A DNA stretch of 64,000 bases from CBDAUN01 sp965214615 (GTDB lineage Bacteria > Pseudomonadota > Gammaproteobacteria > Arenicellales > JAJDZL01): contig OZ243952.1 of assembly GCA_965214615.1 (NCBI GenBank), forward strand, positions 186,001 to 250,000, given 5' to 3'. The notes beneath the pieces were generated by a model. The model made no database searches. It was not told where the DNA came from and saw nothing but the letters and a program-made list of their open reading frames with translations. The translations under genes were made by a program, and so were the position numbers. Position 1 is the first letter of the stretch. The number at the start of each line of letters is the position of its first letter. Positions 34,322 through 42,060 of this stretch are shown here, one piece after another.

Positions 34322-36491
34322 CAAGCCTTTAACCCGATTCTACCGTTTCGTAAGGCATCCTGAAGACAAGCGACAGCTGCTTCAGCTCTATGAGTCTCTG
34401 AGCAGCTACCTTGATGAATCTGCTATTGCCGAGGTCGGACGCGCATACGAAGTGGGCGCTGCGGCGCACGAAGGGCAGCGCCGCATTGCCGGCGAAAAAT
34501 ACATCAATCATCCTCTCTCGGTCGCCAGGCTGCTGGCCGACCTTCGCCTCGGCGGCAGCATCATCGTCGCCGCCATCTTGCACGACACGCTTGAAGACAC
34601 CCAGCTGTCGAAGAATGACCTGATCAGCCAGTTCGGCCAGGAGGTGGCTGACCTTGTCGAAGGTGTCAGCAAGGTCGAGCATGTCGAGACGCTGACCAAG
34701 CAGGAGGCGGAGGTGGAAAATATCCGCCGAATGATCCTTGCCATGTCCAGCGACGGACGCGTGATTCTGATCAAGCTGGCAGACCGGCTGCACAATATGA
34801 GGACGCTGGACGCGCTGGCGCACGAAAAGAAGCGGCGCATCGCCCGTCAGACAATGGCGGTCTATGTGCCGATTGCGCAATTGGTCGGCATGTTCAACTG
34901 GCGCCGAGAACTCGAAGACCTTTGCTTCAAATATATCCATCCAACTCGGTTTCGGGTCCTTCGAAAGGCAGTGCGCCAGGGAGTTGGAAGCAGCAGCGAT
35001 CTGATCAGCCGTCAGATCAAGACAATGCACAAACTGCTCAAGTCATGGGGAATCGAGGCAACGATAGGGGGCCGGGAAAAGAATCTGTACGCGCTATACC
35101 GCAAGATGCAGCGCAAGAATTTCCGTCTCGCTCTGGTGCAGGACGTTTTCGGGTTTCGGATTATTGTCTCTTCGCTGGAAGACTGCTACAAGGCGCTCGG
35201 GGCGATTCACAGCAGATACAAGCCGATCGCGAGCGAATTTAACGACTATATCGCGATCCCGAAAATGAACGGATACCAGTCGCTGCATACCACCGTCTAC
35301 GGTGAATTCGGACGTTCTCTGGAAATTCAGATCAGGACCGAGGAAATGCATGCCGCTGCCGAAACCGGCATAGCGTCCCACATGCAGTACAAAAAGTCGG
35401 AGGATTCGAAAAAATCGAATGGGAAAGACAACAAGATTCCCGGCTCCGAATGGCTGGTCGACCTTCTAAAGATGCTGGATGCCGAAGACAGTCCGAGTGA
35501 AACGCTCGACAAGATCAAGGTCAGCCTTTATCCCGACGAGGTCTACGTATTTACCCCGCATAGCGAAATCAAGCGTCTGCCCAAAGGCGCGACAGCGATC
35601 GATTTTGCCTACGCCGTGCACTCGAAGGTGGGCGATGACGCCAAGTCGGCTCTGATCAACGGCGAACCGGCTCCGCTGCATGCGCTCCTGAGCAACGGCG
35701 ACTGCGTCGAAATCATCCGGCACAACAAGCGCAATTCGACGCCGGATGCCGCATGGCTGGACTTTGCGGTAACCGGCAAGGCGCGCACCTCGATCCGTGA
35801 GAGCATCAAGAAAACATCGAGAATACAGCGCGTCAAGGTGGGCGACAGGCTGCTCAGGCTGGGGCTCAAGACGCTCAAGATCAAGTATCGCAATGTCACC
35901 CAGGACATGAGGGATGGCCTGATGCGCGATTTCGGATTGCTGGCCTGGGAAGATCTCCTCGACGATATAGGCTCCGGCCGCCGCAATGCCTCGATGGTGG
36001 CGCGCCAGCTGATACGCGCAGATCAGCCGACCAGCCTGGATGTGCCTTCGCTTGCCGTCTACGGCACCGAAGGACTGGCCATCACCTATGCAAAGTGCTG
36101 CAATCCGATTCCGAATGAAGCCATCGTCGGATTGTTTACAAAAGGGCGCGGGATGGTGATACATACCGAGGACTGCGCCAATGTTGCGCGATCGAATTTT
36201 GCGCCGGACCTGTGGAGCAAGGTGCACTGGGCGGAATCGCCGCAAGGCGTTTTCTCGGTTCCCATCCGGCTCGATACCGATGACCGCAAGGGCGTACTGG
36301 CCAAGGTGTCATCGATCATCGCGAGCCAGGAATCCAACATCAGCGATTGCAATCTGACCCACCGCGGCAAGGAAATCGTGACGATGGATTTTACAATCGA
36401 GGTTTCGCACGGGGCCCATCTCGCACGAATCATGAAACGGCTGAATCAGGAATCGTCGGTACATCGCGTCGCCAGGCCGAAGACCGTCTGA
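34281..36491 (+). CDS. spoT: RelA/SpoT-type bifunctional (p)ppGpp synthetase/hydrolase
   Basis: The 736-residue alarmone enzyme has the hydrolase HD motif (AAILHDTLEDT) at about residue 95, a synthetase domain with the NGYQSLHT G-loop, then TGS (VYVFTPHSEIKRLPKGATAIDFAYAVHS), and a C-terminal ACT domain. A split feature: the synthetase motif that is basic (RxKD) in most bifunctional SpoT/Rel enzymes and acidic (ExDD) in RelA reads EFND here (35235-35246). The HD residues are intact, so I keep the SpoT assignment. I took ATG at 34281, overlapping rpoZ; ATG at 34284 is equal. Confidence 0.93.
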   Translation: MMSSTKTLIKPSSSKPLTRFYRFVRHPEDKRQLLQLYESLSSYLDESAIAEVGRAYEVGAAAHEGQRRIAGEKYINHPLSVARLLADLRLGGSIIVAAILHDTLEDTQLSKNDLISQFGQEVADLVEGVSKVEHVETLTKQEAEVENIRRMILAMSSDGRVILIKLADRLHNMRTLDALAHEKKRRIARQTMAVYVPIAQLVGMFNWRRELEDLCFKYIHPTRFRVLRKAVRQGVGSSSDLISRQIKTMHKLLKSWGIEATIGGREKNLYALYRKMQRKNFRLALVQDVFGFRIIVSSLEDCYKALGAIHSRYKPIASEFNDYIAIPKMNGYQSLHTTVYGEFGRSLEIQIRTEEMHAAAETGIASHMQYKKSEDSKKSNGKDNKIPGSEWLVDLLKMLDAEDSPSETLDKIKVSLYPDEVYVFTPHSEIKRLPKGATAIDFAYAVHSKVGDDAKSALINGEPAPLHALLSNGDCVEIIRHNKRNSTPDAAWLDFAVTGKARTSIRESIKKTSRIQRVKVGDRLLRLGLKTLKIKYRNVTQDMRDGLMRDFGLLAWEDLLDDIGSGRRNASMVARQLIRADQPTSLDVPSLAVYGTEGLAITYAKCCNPIPNEAIVGLFTKGRGMVIHTEDCANVARSNFAPDLWSKVHWAESPQGVFSVPIRLDTDDRKGVLAKVSSIIASQESNISDCNLTHRGKEIVTMDFTIEVSHGAHLARIMKRLNQESSVHRVARPKTV

Positions 36492-36526
36492 CCACTGCCG
36501 GCCCCATCTGCCAAGGTGAATGAGCA

Positions 36527-36916
36527 ATGTCATCAAGAACGACAGTATCAACCGACCGTGCGCCGCAGGCGATCGGCGCGTATTCCCAGGCTGTGCGATG
36601 CGGCGATACGGTATACATATCCGGACAGATTCCCCTTAGCCCCGACACACAGCAGTTTGTCGAAGGAGATTTTCGAGCCCAGGTCAGACAGGTATTCGAA
36701 AATATCGGCGCTATTGCCGAAGCCGCAGGCGGCGGGATGGACGACATCGTAAAACTGACCGTCTATCTGGTCGATCTGGGCAATTTTGCCGCTGTCAACG
36801 AGGCAATGGGCGAATATTTCAGCGAGCCGTTCCCGGCGCGTGCAGCCGTCGGCGTCGCTTCGCTACCAAAAGGTGCAGCTGTTGAAGCAGACGCGGTAAT
36901 GCATCTGGCGCGCTGA
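36527..36916 (+). CDS. ridA: RidA family reactive-intermediate deaminase
   Basis: RidA hydrolyses reactive enamine/imine products of PLP enzymes. The 129-residue protein has GAYSQAVRCGDTVYISGQIP at the N-terminus, the family YGLVDLGNF-like middle (VYLVDLGNFAAVN) and the substrate-binding arginine in PARAAVGVASLPKGAAVE. It follows spoT by 35 bases and precedes recG by 8, the usual gammaproteobacterial order. Confidence 0.95.
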   Translation: MSSRTTVSTDRAPQAIGAYSQAVRCGDTVYISGQIPLSPDTQQFVEGDFRAQVRQVFENIGAIAEAAGGGMDDIVKLTVYLVDLGNFAAVNEAMGEYFSEPFPARAAVGVASLPKGAAVEADAVMHLAR

Positions 36917-36924
36917 CCGTAGGA

Positions 36925-39009
36925 ATGCCGCACGCCGAGGCATACGAGGATCGGCCAGTCACTGATCTGTATCGAGTCGGCTCGGCTATGGCCGCCAAGC
37001 TCGAAAGGCTTGGCGTCGTCTCTATTAAGGATCTTCTGTTCCATCTGCCGTACCGGTATGAGGATCGCACCAGGATTGCGCCGCTGAACACGGTTGTCGC
37101 CGGCACATCCGCACTTGTCGCAGGGCGCATTGTCAAAGTCGATGTCAGATTCAGAGGCCGACGAGCGCTGATCGTGCAAATCGACGACGGCACCGGCCGA
37201 CTCGCGATGCGCCTGTTTCATTTCAGCAGCGCGCAGCAGCGTCAACTGGAGGCAGGCAAGTGGCTGCGATGCTATGGCGAAGTGCGAGGCGCCGGGCACG
37301 CGCTTGAAATGGTTCATCCCGAATACTCGGTCCTTCATTCCGAGCCGGGCGCCAATGCAGGCTCGACGCTGACGTCGATCTATTCGCTGACCGAAGGGCT
37401 GACTCAGGGTCAGTTGAGAAGCCTGATCGCCGGTGCGGCGGAAAGTGCGCGCGGTCGGCTGCCGGAACTGATCCCCCAATCCGAACTGAACCGCTTGACG
37501 TTTCCGGATCTTGATGCGGCGCTTGAGATTGCGCATGCCCCGCCGCTCGACGAAGTAGATCTTGACGAAGGGGCCTGGAATTCGCCGGCCATGCGCAGGC
37601 TGGCATTCGAGGAGCTGCTTTCGAATCAGCTTGCGAGACGGTGGCTGAAGCGGCGCCGGCAAAAATTCACTGCGCCTGCGATGAATCCGGCCGGAGATCT
37701 GTCGCATCGGCTGCGCGCCTCGCTGCCATTCGAACCGACTCGGGCGCAGCGTCTCGCCATCCGGGAGATCATCGGCGACCTTAGAAAGCCGGTGCCGATG
37801 CTGCGGCTGGTTCAGGGCGATGTCGGGTCCGGAAAGACCCTGGTCGCTGCTGCCGCCGCCGCGTGGGCCGTCGACGCAGGCTATCAGTTTGCGATGATGG
37901 CGCCGACGGAGCTTCTTGCCGAACAGCATATGAAGTCGTTTACCCAGTGGTTTGCGCCGCTTGGCGTCGATGTGCTCATTTTGACCGGCGGACTGTCAGC
38001 CAAGGACCGCCGACTGACGCAAAGTTCGATTGAAGCGGGAAACGCCGATATCGTCGTGGGCACTCACGCGCTGTTTCAAAGCGACATCAGATTCAAGAAG
38101 CTGGGACTTGTGGTGGTCGACGAGCAGCATCGATTCGGCGTCGGACAGCGCTATGCGCTGCGCGAAAAGGGCGTCATCGAAGACCAGGTGCCGCATCAGA
38201 TCATCATGACAGCGACCCCGATACCGCGATCGCTTGCAATGACATTCTACGCAGATCTCGACGTATCGAGTATCAAGGAGCTGCCGCCCGGCAGGACGCC
38301 CCCGCAAACCCGGATGACCTCTTCGAACCGCCGAGGTCAGGTGATTGAGCAGGTGCGCCGGATCTGCGCCGGCGGCGGACAGGCGTACTGGGTCTGCCCG
38401 TTCATCGACAAGTCCGAGTTTCTCGATGTCGAAGCTGCAGCCGATATGGAAGAGACGATCCGAAGGGCATTGCCGGAATTCAGTGTCGCCCTGGTGCACG
38501 GGCGCATGAAGGGTTCGGACCGGGACAGGATCATGGACAGCTTTCGTGCCGGAGATGTCCATGTCCTAGTCGCTACGACGGTGATCGAGGTCGGGGTCGA
38601 TGTGCCGAACGCGAGCCTGATGATCATCGAAAATGCCGAGCGGCTGGGCCTCGCCCAGCTTCATCAGCTGCGAGGCCGGGTCGGCCGGGGGTCGGATCGC
38701 TCGCACTGCGTGCTGATTCACAGCAACCGGCTATCTTCGATGGCCAAGGAGCGTCTGGCGGTGATGCTCGAGACGAATGACGGATTCAAGATAGCGGAAA
38801 CCGACATGCGTCTTCGCGGGGCCGGAGAACTGCTCGGCACGCGCCAGACAGGGGCGAAGATGTTTCGGGTTGCGGATCTGCCGCGCGATGTCGGCCTGAT
38901 TCCTGATGTTGGCGAGACAGCCGGTGTGATTCTGGACCGGCACCCCGAACTGGTGCGGCCCCTGATTCGGCGCTGGATGCCGAATGACGGAAACTATGGC
39001 GATGTCTGA
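36925..39009 (+). CDS. recG: ATP-dependent DNA helicase RecG
   Basis: RecG remodels branched DNA at stalled forks. The 694-residue protein has the wedge domain at the N-terminus (LGVVSIKDLLFHLPYRYEDRT), P-loop GDVGSGKTLVA, VVDEQHRFGVGQR, TATPIPRSLAMT and the C-terminal LHQLRGRVGRGSDRS. It is of normal length. Its end overlaps the ubiA frame by about 25 bases. Confidence 0.97.
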   Translation: MPHAEAYEDRPVTDLYRVGSAMAAKLERLGVVSIKDLLFHLPYRYEDRTRIAPLNTVVAGTSALVAGRIVKVDVRFRGRRALIVQIDDGTGRLAMRLFHFSSAQQRQLEAGKWLRCYGEVRGAGHALEMVHPEYSVLHSEPGANAGSTLTSIYSLTEGLTQGQLRSLIAGAAESARGRLPELIPQSELNRLTFPDLDAALEIAHAPPLDEVDLDEGAWNSPAMRRLAFEELLSNQLARRWLKRRRQKFTAPAMNPAGDLSHRLRASLPFEPTRAQRLAIREIIGDLRKPVPMLRLVQGDVGSGKTLVAAAAAAWAVDAGYQFAMMAPTELLAEQHMKSFTQWFAPLGVDVLILTGGLSAKDRRLTQSSIEAGNADIVVGTHALFQSDIRFKKLGLVVVDEQHRFGVGQRYALREKGVIEDQVPHQIIMTATPIPRSLAMTFYADLDVSSIKELPPGRTPPQTRMTSSNRRGQVIEQVRRICAGGGQAYWVCPFIDKSEFLDVEAAADMEETIRRALPEFSVALVHGRMKGSDRDRIMDSFRAGDVHVLVATTVIEVGVDVPNASLMIIENAERLGLAQLHQLRGRVGRGSDRSHCVLIHSNRLSSMAKERLAVMLETNDGFKIAETDMRLRGAGELLGTRQTGAKMFRVADLPRDVGLIPDVGETAGVILDRHPELVRPLIRRWMPNDGNYGDV

Positions 39010-39853
39010 GCGGCTCGGCGCCTATGCGCGGCTGATGCGGCTGGACAAGCCGATCGGAAGCCTGCTTCTGCTTTGGCCGACCCTGTGGGCCTTGTGGATT
39101 GCCGCGAAGGGGTATCCGGACCCGTTCATCGTTCTCATTTTTATCGCCGGGGTGTTTTCCATGCGTTCGGCGGGCTGCGTGGTCAACGACATCGCCGACC
39201 GCAAATTTGATCGAAGTGTCGAGCGGACCCGTGATCGCCCTTTGGCGACCGGGGAGATTTCGGTTTACGAGGCTGCAGCGCTTTTTGCAGGGCTTTGCTT
39301 GGTGTCGCTCGCACTGGTGCTGGCGCTGAACTTTGCCACATTGGTACTTGCGGCTGTCGGCGCCGTGCTTGCAGCGTCGTATCCGCTGTTCAAGCGCTTT
39401 ACCCATTTGCCCCAGCTGTATTTGGGCGTCGCGTTCGGCTGGGGAATTCCGATGGCGTTCACGGCGCACATTGAAACTGTGCCGCTTTCCGGCTGGCTGA
39501 TCCTGCTTGCCAATGTGTTCTGGGCCGGGGCCTATGATACGTTCTACGCCATGGTCGACCGCGATGACGACATTCGAATCGGTGTCAAGTCGCTTGCGGT
39601 TCTTTCAGGCGGGAATGACAGGTGGGTGATTTGCGGCTTCCAGATAGCAACTTTGCTGACATTGATGCTCGTAGGCTTTATCGAGCTGTTGAACATCTAC
39701 TACTTTGCAGGGCTTAGCGCAGCTGCGCTGATTGGTGCGTGGCATCAGTATTCGTGCCGGTTCGACGATCGCGAGCGATTCTTCAAGGCTTTTCTGGGCA
39801 ACAGCTGGTTTGGCGCAGCCATATTCGCAGGAATCGTGCTGTCGTATCTGTGA
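38984..39853 (+). CDS. ubiA: 4-hydroxybenzoate octaprenyltransferase
   Basis: UbiA attaches the polyprenyl tail to 4-hydroxybenzoate in ubiquinone synthesis. The membrane enzyme (about 289 residues from the first ATG) has RLMRLDKPIGSLLLLWPTLW at its start and the two aspartate-rich catalytic motifs, NDIADRKFDRSVERTRDRP and YDTFYAMVDRDDD. Start candidates are 38984, 38996 and 39002; the homology does not decide between them, and the recG stop lies among them. Confidence 0.95.
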   Translation: MTETMAMSERLGAYARLMRLDKPIGSLLLLWPTLWALWIAAKGYPDPFIVLIFIAGVFSMRSAGCVVNDIADRKFDRSVERTRDRPLATGEISVYEAAALFAGLCLVSLALVLALNFATLVLAAVGAVLAASYPLFKRFTHLPQLYLGVAFGWGIPMAFTAHIETVPLSGWLILLANVFWAGAYDTFYAMVDRDDDIRIGVKSLAVLSGGNDRWVICGFQIATLLTLMLVGFIELLNIYYFAGLSAAALIGAWHQYSCRFDDRERFFKAFLGNSWFGAAIFAGIVLSYL

Positions 39854-40358
39854 GTGTTGGAAGATGTGCTGGAAATAGCCGCCTCGCTGAACATTGCACT
39901 GTCTCTGCTCTGACCGATGCCTTGATGAGCCGACATCGTGTTGATCGCGAATGTTCCATCGTTTCGGACAGCACTCCGATTTGAAAAACATGCAAAGTGA
40001 CTACTCGCCCGGTTCAATTGTATTCTCCCAAGTTCTAACGGTTTCCGGCTGTTTTGAGGCATAGCCCGACTGATGCGAGCGCTGTCAATCTCGCATCGCA
40101 CAGCGACTCGACATTCGTCACAACTTTGCGTGGCCGAAGGCTAACAAGTGGGCCAAGTACTCCCTGTGAATCAAATAGAGGCAGCATCATACGCGGAGTA
40201 GTCGGCGGGAAGATGAAAGATTCCTCGCCAACCCTCGAACTGCTGCAGACTGGCTGCATTGTTCAGGTTTGTTTCGATTGCAATTTTCGCTGCTATCGCC
40301 ACATTCGTTCCATCGTCAAGAACGTGGATGATGCGAAGGATTCACACCCAAATTTCAC
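39854..40358. other. Non-coding stretch after ubiA
   Basis: No convincing gene on either strand. A 74-residue minus-strand frame (40035-40259) exists but shows no recognisable family. This is the start of a less GC-rich accessory patch. Confidence 0.45.
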
Positions 40359-40652
40359 TCACGCTGCTTCAAGAGGATGGATCACACTTATTTCATCGAT
40401 TTCGTTTTGCCTTGCCACCTCAAGCTCATAGTAGGTTTGAAGGTTAGCCCAGCTTCGCTCGTCTGTATTGAAATACTGAGCTAACCGCAACGCGGTACTC
40501 GCGGTGATGCCTCGACGACCACGAACAATGTCATTGATACGTGTGGCACTTACTCCAAGTGATTTGGCCAATTCTGTGGCCGACAAGCCATGAGGATCCA
40601 TGAAGTCGCATTTCAGAATCTCGCCAGGATGGACAAGTTGTAGCTTGTTCAT
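40359..40652 (-). CDS. HigA-type addiction-module antitoxin
   Basis: The 97-residue helix-turn-helix protein begins with the family opening HPGEILKCDFMDPHGLSATELAKSLGVS and contains INDIVRGRRGITASTALRLAQYF. HigA binds and represses its own operator and neutralises the HigB endoribonuclease. The partner should lie just upstream on this strand but I find no intact higB there: the space to the DUF6429 gene is 86 bases and contains a run of nine G (C on the coding strand). The gene has a good GGAGG ribosome binding site. Confidence 0.88.
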   Translation of the reverse strand: MNKLQLVHPGEILKCDFMDPHGLSATELAKSLGVSATRINDIVRGRRGITASTALRLAQYFNTDERSWANLQTYYELEVARQNEIDEISVIHPLEAA

Positions 40653-40704
40653 GTCGCTTCCTCCAATATGTCATGATTCCGCCATCGATTTCAGCGTAGG
40701 AGAA

Positions 40705-40713
40705 GGGGGGGGG
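40705..40713. repeat. Homopolymer run of nine G
   Basis: The run lies between the HigA and DUF6429 genes. Runs of this length are prone to slippage and could have disabled an upstream toxin frame, or act as a phase-variable element. Confidence 0.8.
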
Positions 40714-40738
40714 ATTCTGCAAGACACTTATTCAAGGC

Positions 40739-40978
40739 TCAGCTTTCGGCATCAAAGAGCCGGTCGAATGCGGCTTTCGACTGACGCAGTCCTTCTGCGG
40801 TGAAGACGACCGATTTCGTTTTGCTGACAGGATTGGAAATCAGTCCTTTTTGATGCAGGCGGTCCATCGCATCCCAGTCGAATGATTTCCAAGCGCGCGC
40901 GTAGTCCGGAGGATCGTAGTCGTGCATGTTCAGATACAGGAGTGCCAATACCGCTTCATCGATTTTGTCATAGTCCAT
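40739..40978 (-). CDS. DUF6429 family protein
   Basis: The 79-residue protein (MDYDKIDEAVLALLYLNMHD, then RAWKSFDWDAMDRLHQKGLIS, then SVVFTAEG) looks like the small DUF6429 family, often found near mobile or accessory genes. No function is known to me; the winged-helix-like ending suggests nucleic-acid or protein binding. It is upstream of the HigA gene on the same strand and could share its transcript. Confidence 0.75.
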   Translation of the reverse strand: MDYDKIDEAVLALLYLNMHDYDPPDYARAWKSFDWDAMDRLHQKGLISNPVSKTKSVVFTAEGLRQSKAAFDRLFDAES

Positions 40979-41110
40979 GGCGTGTCCCGGGTCAGGAGAA
41001 ACGATTCGAATATTCTACGACATCACCTACTTTAGGGAATCATGCAGATAATTGCCGGAGCACCCAAGAAAGGAGTTGGCCAATAGGCTGGTTCGTTAGA
41101 TTTGTATCAT

Positions 41111-41638
41111 TTATATATCGAGAGAATCCCGTACCCTGCTGTGTTTGGCAAGTAGGCAATCCCTCAATTCAACACCAAGAACTTTTTGGACTCCGTCAAG
41201 ATCTATCCCTGTTTCAAAGGCTGCTGCGCGCATTTTTCTGAGAAGTTCATCATTTGGTTTGTATTCTTGAGCATAATCGAATGGAAATTTTTGTATCTCA
41301 AATGAATCCATGCCTTTTGATTTGTCGAAACATTTATCTGCTTCCGATTTTGCCCAATCATTTGCGTTGAGATGTTTCGATATTTTTTTTCCTAAATCCG
41401 TAAGTCGAATTGGACTATCACTGGCTACTGCTGTCGATGGCAGTCGTTCAAAAATTCTCTTAATATCCGATCGAATTTCATCAATAAAAGAATTACAACT
41501 ATCTCTATCTTTGTCTACCTCGCCTACCCATCTACCCAAGCGAAAAATACGTATTCCTATCGCGATTGAAATTGATAATGTAGCGATTATGGCAGACAAG
41601 ATGACCCATTGAATGTTATCTGCTATATAAATCCACAT
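41111..41638 (-). CDS. Small membrane-anchored protein of unknown function
   Basis: The 175-residue protein has one N-terminal membrane segment (about residues 9-30), a charged coiled-coil-like stretch (about 35-65) and a soluble C-terminal domain beginning SPIRLTDLGKKISKHL. It is AT-rich compared with the core genes. I do not recognise a family. A membrane anchor with a soluble C-terminal part is common in accessory or defence-associated proteins, but that is only suggestive. Confidence 0.6.
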   Translation of the reverse strand: MWIYIADNIQWVILSAIIATLSISIAIGIRIFRLGRWVGEVDKDRDSCNSFIDEIRSDIKRIFERLPSTAVASDSPIRLTDLGKKISKHLNANDWAKSEADKCFDKSKGMDSFEIQKFPFDYAQEYKPNDELLRKMRAAAFETGIDLDGVQKVLGVELRDCLLAKHSRVRDSLDI

Positions 41639-42060
41639 AAATTACCTCACTGCTTGCTTTACTTCAACCGGGGTGCTATTGATCCTATAGCTTGGTCAAA
41701 TGACGACTTGACTCGCAGGTCTGTTTTAGTTCAGCCTTGTTGGGCTGGTAGGTGTTTGGTTTTAATCTCTACCTCTGGGAGTTTTTGCCTTGTAGATTTC
41801 ATAGTTCTTCTCCTCTCGATAGTTTAGTTGGTTGAAGCGTTTCTCTCTTGAATATACCTCAATGCGTCTCGAAACAATCAGTTTCATTCTTGAATCGTCC
41901 CAATCCAGGGTTGCAGCTTTCGCAAATGTAACAGGAGAGTGCCGCGAATATCAAATTCAAATTCGGCTCTTGTCTAAATAATTCCTTTATTTTTGAGGGT
42001 ATTTTGGGTTATTTCAAGCCTGCTGGCTCGATTCAATATCTCATGGTTCAGGCCGCAAAT
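41639..42060. other. AT-rich non-coding stretch
   Basis: I see no convincing gene and no clear hairpin terminator for the minus-strand amidohydrolase operon ending at 42061. Confidence 0.5.

Noticed and set aside
40035..40259. A 74-codon minus-strand frame after ubiA
   Set aside because: No family resemblance, no ribosome binding site and no partner gene; kept as non-coding.
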